The notes under the pieces were generated by a model that made no database searches, was not told the origin of the DNA, and worked only from the letters and a program-made list of their open reading frames with translations. A stretch of 43,466 nucleotides of DNA from Nocardia wallacei. GTDB lineage: Bacteria; Actinomycetota; Actinomycetes; Mycobacteriales; Mycobacteriaceae. A program made the translations under genes and the position numbers. The DNA is taken from the NCBI RefSeq assembly GCF_029869545.1, contig NZ_JARWQD010000150.1, positions 1 through 43,466 on the forward strand, written 5' to 3'. Shown here in pieces: positions 41,907 to 43,466 of this stretch. Position 1 is the first letter of the stretch; every line of letters starts with the position of its first letter.

Positions 41907-42614
41907 CTACCCGGCTCGGCCGAAGGCTGTGGTCAGCGCGAGTCCTATTGTTGCCCCGATGAATTGCGCCATTATGAAGGCGGGGACCGAACCTGCGGCT
42001 ATGCCGGTGTAGGTGTCGGAGAGGGTGCGGCCGATGGTGACGGCGGGGTTGGCGAAGGCGGTGGAGCTGGTGAACCATTGGGCTGCGGCGATGTAGGCGG
42101 CTACTGCGGCCGCGGTGGGGCCGAATCGGCGACCGGGGAGCGCGGTGGAGACCACTACGACGAGACCGGCCGTTGCCACCGCCTCGCCCACCAACAGACC
42201 TGTGGCCGAACGGTTTTCGGATGCTCGCTGGAGGAGCGGCAGATCGAACATCAGGTTGGCCACCATGGCGCCGAGCGCGCCACCGATGAACTGGGCGTTC
42301 AGGTATCCCACCAGCTCGACCGACGAGAGTCCGGTGCCGGTCCAGCGGCCGCGGAGCCAATCGACCACCGACACAACGGGATTGAGGTGTGCGCCCGAGA
42401 TCGGGCCGAACACGACGATCAGCACCGACAACCCGAGGGCCGTCGCCGCCGAGTTCGCGAGCAGGCGCAGGCCGGGGTCGGGGGACAGTCGCTGCGCCGC
42501 GATTCCGGAACCGACGATGGCGGTCACCAGCCCGGCGGTGCCGACGAACTCCGCCAGCATCCGGCGGCCGACGCCGACTTTCACTGCGGGAGAAGCGACA
42601 GCGGGCGACACCAC
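41907..42614 (-). CDS. MIP/aquaporin-family channel
   Basis: A 235-residue channel of the major intrinsic protein family. Both pore half-helix motifs are present: HLNPVVS (first NPV) and FANPAVTIGRTLSDT (second NPA), with six hydrophobic helices. The opening LAEFVGTAGLVTAIVGSG and the ISGAHLNP lead are typical of bacterial aquaporins, some of which conduct arsenite or other neutral metalloids. No ars gene is seen within the window. It starts with GTG at 42614 (or 42611), and its start lies 3 nt after the stop of the upstream DUF606 gene, so it is the third gene of an operon. Confidence 0.9.
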   Translation of the reverse strand: MVSPAVASPAVKVGVGRRMLAEFVGTAGLVTAIVGSGIAAQRLSPDPGLRLLANSAATALGLSVLIVVFGPISGAHLNPVVSVVDWLRGRWTGTGLSSVELVGYLNAQFIGGALGAMVANLMFDLPLLQRASENRSATGLLVGEAVATAGLVVVVSTALPGRRFGPTAAAVAAYIAAAQWFTSSTAFANPAVTIGRTLSDTYTGIAAGSVPAFIMAQFIGATIGLALTTAFGRAG

Positions 42615-42617
42615 GGG

Positions 42618-43124
42618 TCAGTAGCTCGCCATCAGATAGATGCCCACGATGATCATCGCGCAGGCGGCGAGCCGACGACCGGTCACCGGCTGGCGCGGGA
42701 AGCCCATCACACCGTAGTGGTCGATGGCCAGAGCCGCGAACATCTGCCCGGCGATGATCAGGGCGTTGAAGGTGCTCACCCCGACATCGGAGGCCACCGA
42801 GATCATCGCGAGAATCGCTGCGCCGCCGAGCAATCCGCCGAACGGCGCCCAGCGCGGCATGGCCCGGACATCGGCCCGCGTCGGCCACGGCCACTGCTTG
42901 GTGACCAGGCGCGCCACCAGCATGAAGACCAGGAATCCGGTGAAGGCCATCGCGTAGGAGATCACGCCGCACAGCCACACGTTCTTCAGCGAGAGCTTCA
43001 GCGAGTTCTGGCATCCGGCCTCCACCGACCGCAACGCGCCGCCGACGAGGATGAACACGACGACGAGGCCCAGGGCGTTGCGCGACAGGGGCGCGCGCGG
43101 AGATTCGATCGTTGTCGCGGTCAT
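42618..43124 (-). CDS. DUF606 (YdcZ-type) DMT-superfamily membrane protein
   Basis: About 168 residues from ATG 43124 (MTATTIESPRAPLSRNALGL). Five hydrophobic segments match the DUF606/YdcZ half-size drug/metabolite transporter layout; RWAPFGGLLGGAAILAMISVAS and FNALIIAGQMFAALAIDHYGVMGF are characteristic. Its start codon overlaps the stop of the preceding paralogue (ATGA), so the two are translationally coupled and likely form a heterodimer, as in paired small DMT transporters. The substrate is unknown. The aquaporin gene follows 3 nt later. Confidence 0.87.
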   Translation of the reverse strand: MTATTIESPRAPLSRNALGLVVVFILVGGALRSVEAGCQNSLKLSLKNVWLCGVISYAMAFTGFLVFMLVARLVTKQWPWPTRADVRAMPRWAPFGGLLGGAAILAMISVASDVGVSTFNALIIAGQMFAALAIDHYGVMGFPRQPVTGRRLAACAMIIVGIYLMASY

Positions 43125-43466
43125 GACCGGGCCTTCCGGGTGTCGGACATCAGATAGATCGCGACGGTGATGAGACCGCACGCGACGAAGCGGGGCGCCG
43201 TGGCGCTGCGCTGCTCGAATCCCATGAGCCCGAAGTGGTCCATGATCAGCGCGACCACCATCTCCCCCACGATCACGAGCGCGCTGAACGTCGCGACGCC
43301 GACGTAGCGGGCGACGGCGATCATGCCGAGCACGGCCGCGCCGCCGATCAGCCCGCCGAACGGCGCCCACCACGGCATGGCACGGACATCGTCGAGCGAG
43401 GGCCACGGCGTCTTGGAGGACAGTGCCAAGAAGATCGAAAAGCCGGTCAGCGCAACGGCATACGAG
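43121..43466 (-). CDS. DUF606 (YdcZ-type) membrane protein, 5' end cut by the window
   Basis: The C-terminal 114 residues of a paralogue of the neighbouring gene. The reading frame stays open to the window edge (SYAVALTGFSIFLALSSK...), matching SYAMAFTGFLVFMLVARL in its neighbour, so the N-terminal helix lies outside. MPWWAPFGGLIGGAAVLGMI and FSALVIVGEMVVALIMDHFGLMGF are nearly parallel to the neighbour. It ends DTRKARS and overlaps the next start by 4 nt. The TTG at 43429 is not the true start. Confidence 0.87.
   Translation of the reverse strand, partial: SYAVALTGFSIFLALSSKTPWPSLDDVRAMPWWAPFGGLIGGAAVLGMIAVARYVGVATFSALVIVGEMVVALIMDHFGLMGFEQRSATAPRFVACGLITVAIYLMSDTRKARS

Overview
The window is high-GC actinobacterial DNA with dense genes, frequent GTG starts and short Shine-Dalgarno boxes. 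The lipid genes point to a mycolic-acid producer of the Mycobacteriales, most probably Nocardia or a close relative. They are a FadD32-like fatty-acyl-AMP ligase, a KasA/KasB-like ketosynthase and a DesA1-like acyl-ACP desaturase. I saw no rRNA, tRNA, CRISPR array, insertion sequence or replication origin.

Layout. Positions 1-123 are a fragment of a tartrate/isopropylmalate-type dehydrogenase on the minus strand. It ends abruptly in a poly-C/G tract, after which a two-gene membrane and secreted-protein operon (to 1777) begins without its own start region. Positions 1790-9406 hold an SRPBCC protein, a LOG-family hydrolase, two secreted lipases, a TetR and a MarR regulator with nearby palindromes, a small membrane protein, an HD-domain protein and a membrane-anchored pentapeptide-repeat protein. 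Positions 9943-16784 hold a BCCT osmolyte transporter, a hot-dog thioesterase, an operon of a YfcC-like carrier and an exported amidohydrolase, and a PF04672-type methyltransferase. Positions 16922-25497 hold a DUF885 metallopeptidase-like protein, a secreted transglycosylase-like protein, a DUF475/TerC-like membrane protein, a DinB-like protein, LipB, an efflux pump with a three-repeat beta-sandwich tail, and a DUF72 protein. Positions 25514-30661 hold two unknown genes in divergent orientation, a thiolase and SDR pair, and another unknown.

Positions 30773-35323 form a lipid cassette: ketosynthase and FAAL in one operon, with the desaturase divergent. They could together activate, extend and desaturate long acyl chains on a carrier protein, but no Pks13-type condensing enzyme is present in the window. 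Positions 35667-37647 hold a 53-codon gene, two small unknown genes and an excalibur-domain lipoprotein.

Positions 37648-40254 look accessory: gene-poor, visibly richer in A/T, and containing the most interesting pair. One gene encodes an SeqA-N/ribbon-helix-helix-like plus RAMA-like protein (a predicted reader of modified DNA). The divergent gene encodes a HEPN-like protein with an Rx4H motif and an EVE/PUA-like C-terminal part. Back-to-back inverted repeats lie between them. I propose this pair as a candidate uncharacterised defence or toxin-regulator module. The window ends with an inositol-phosphatase-family enzyme, a DUF4352-type lipoprotein or membrane protein, an aquaporin and a tandem DUF606/YdcZ pair, the last of which is cut by the window edge.

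All family assignments come from reading motifs by eye; no database or structure search was run.
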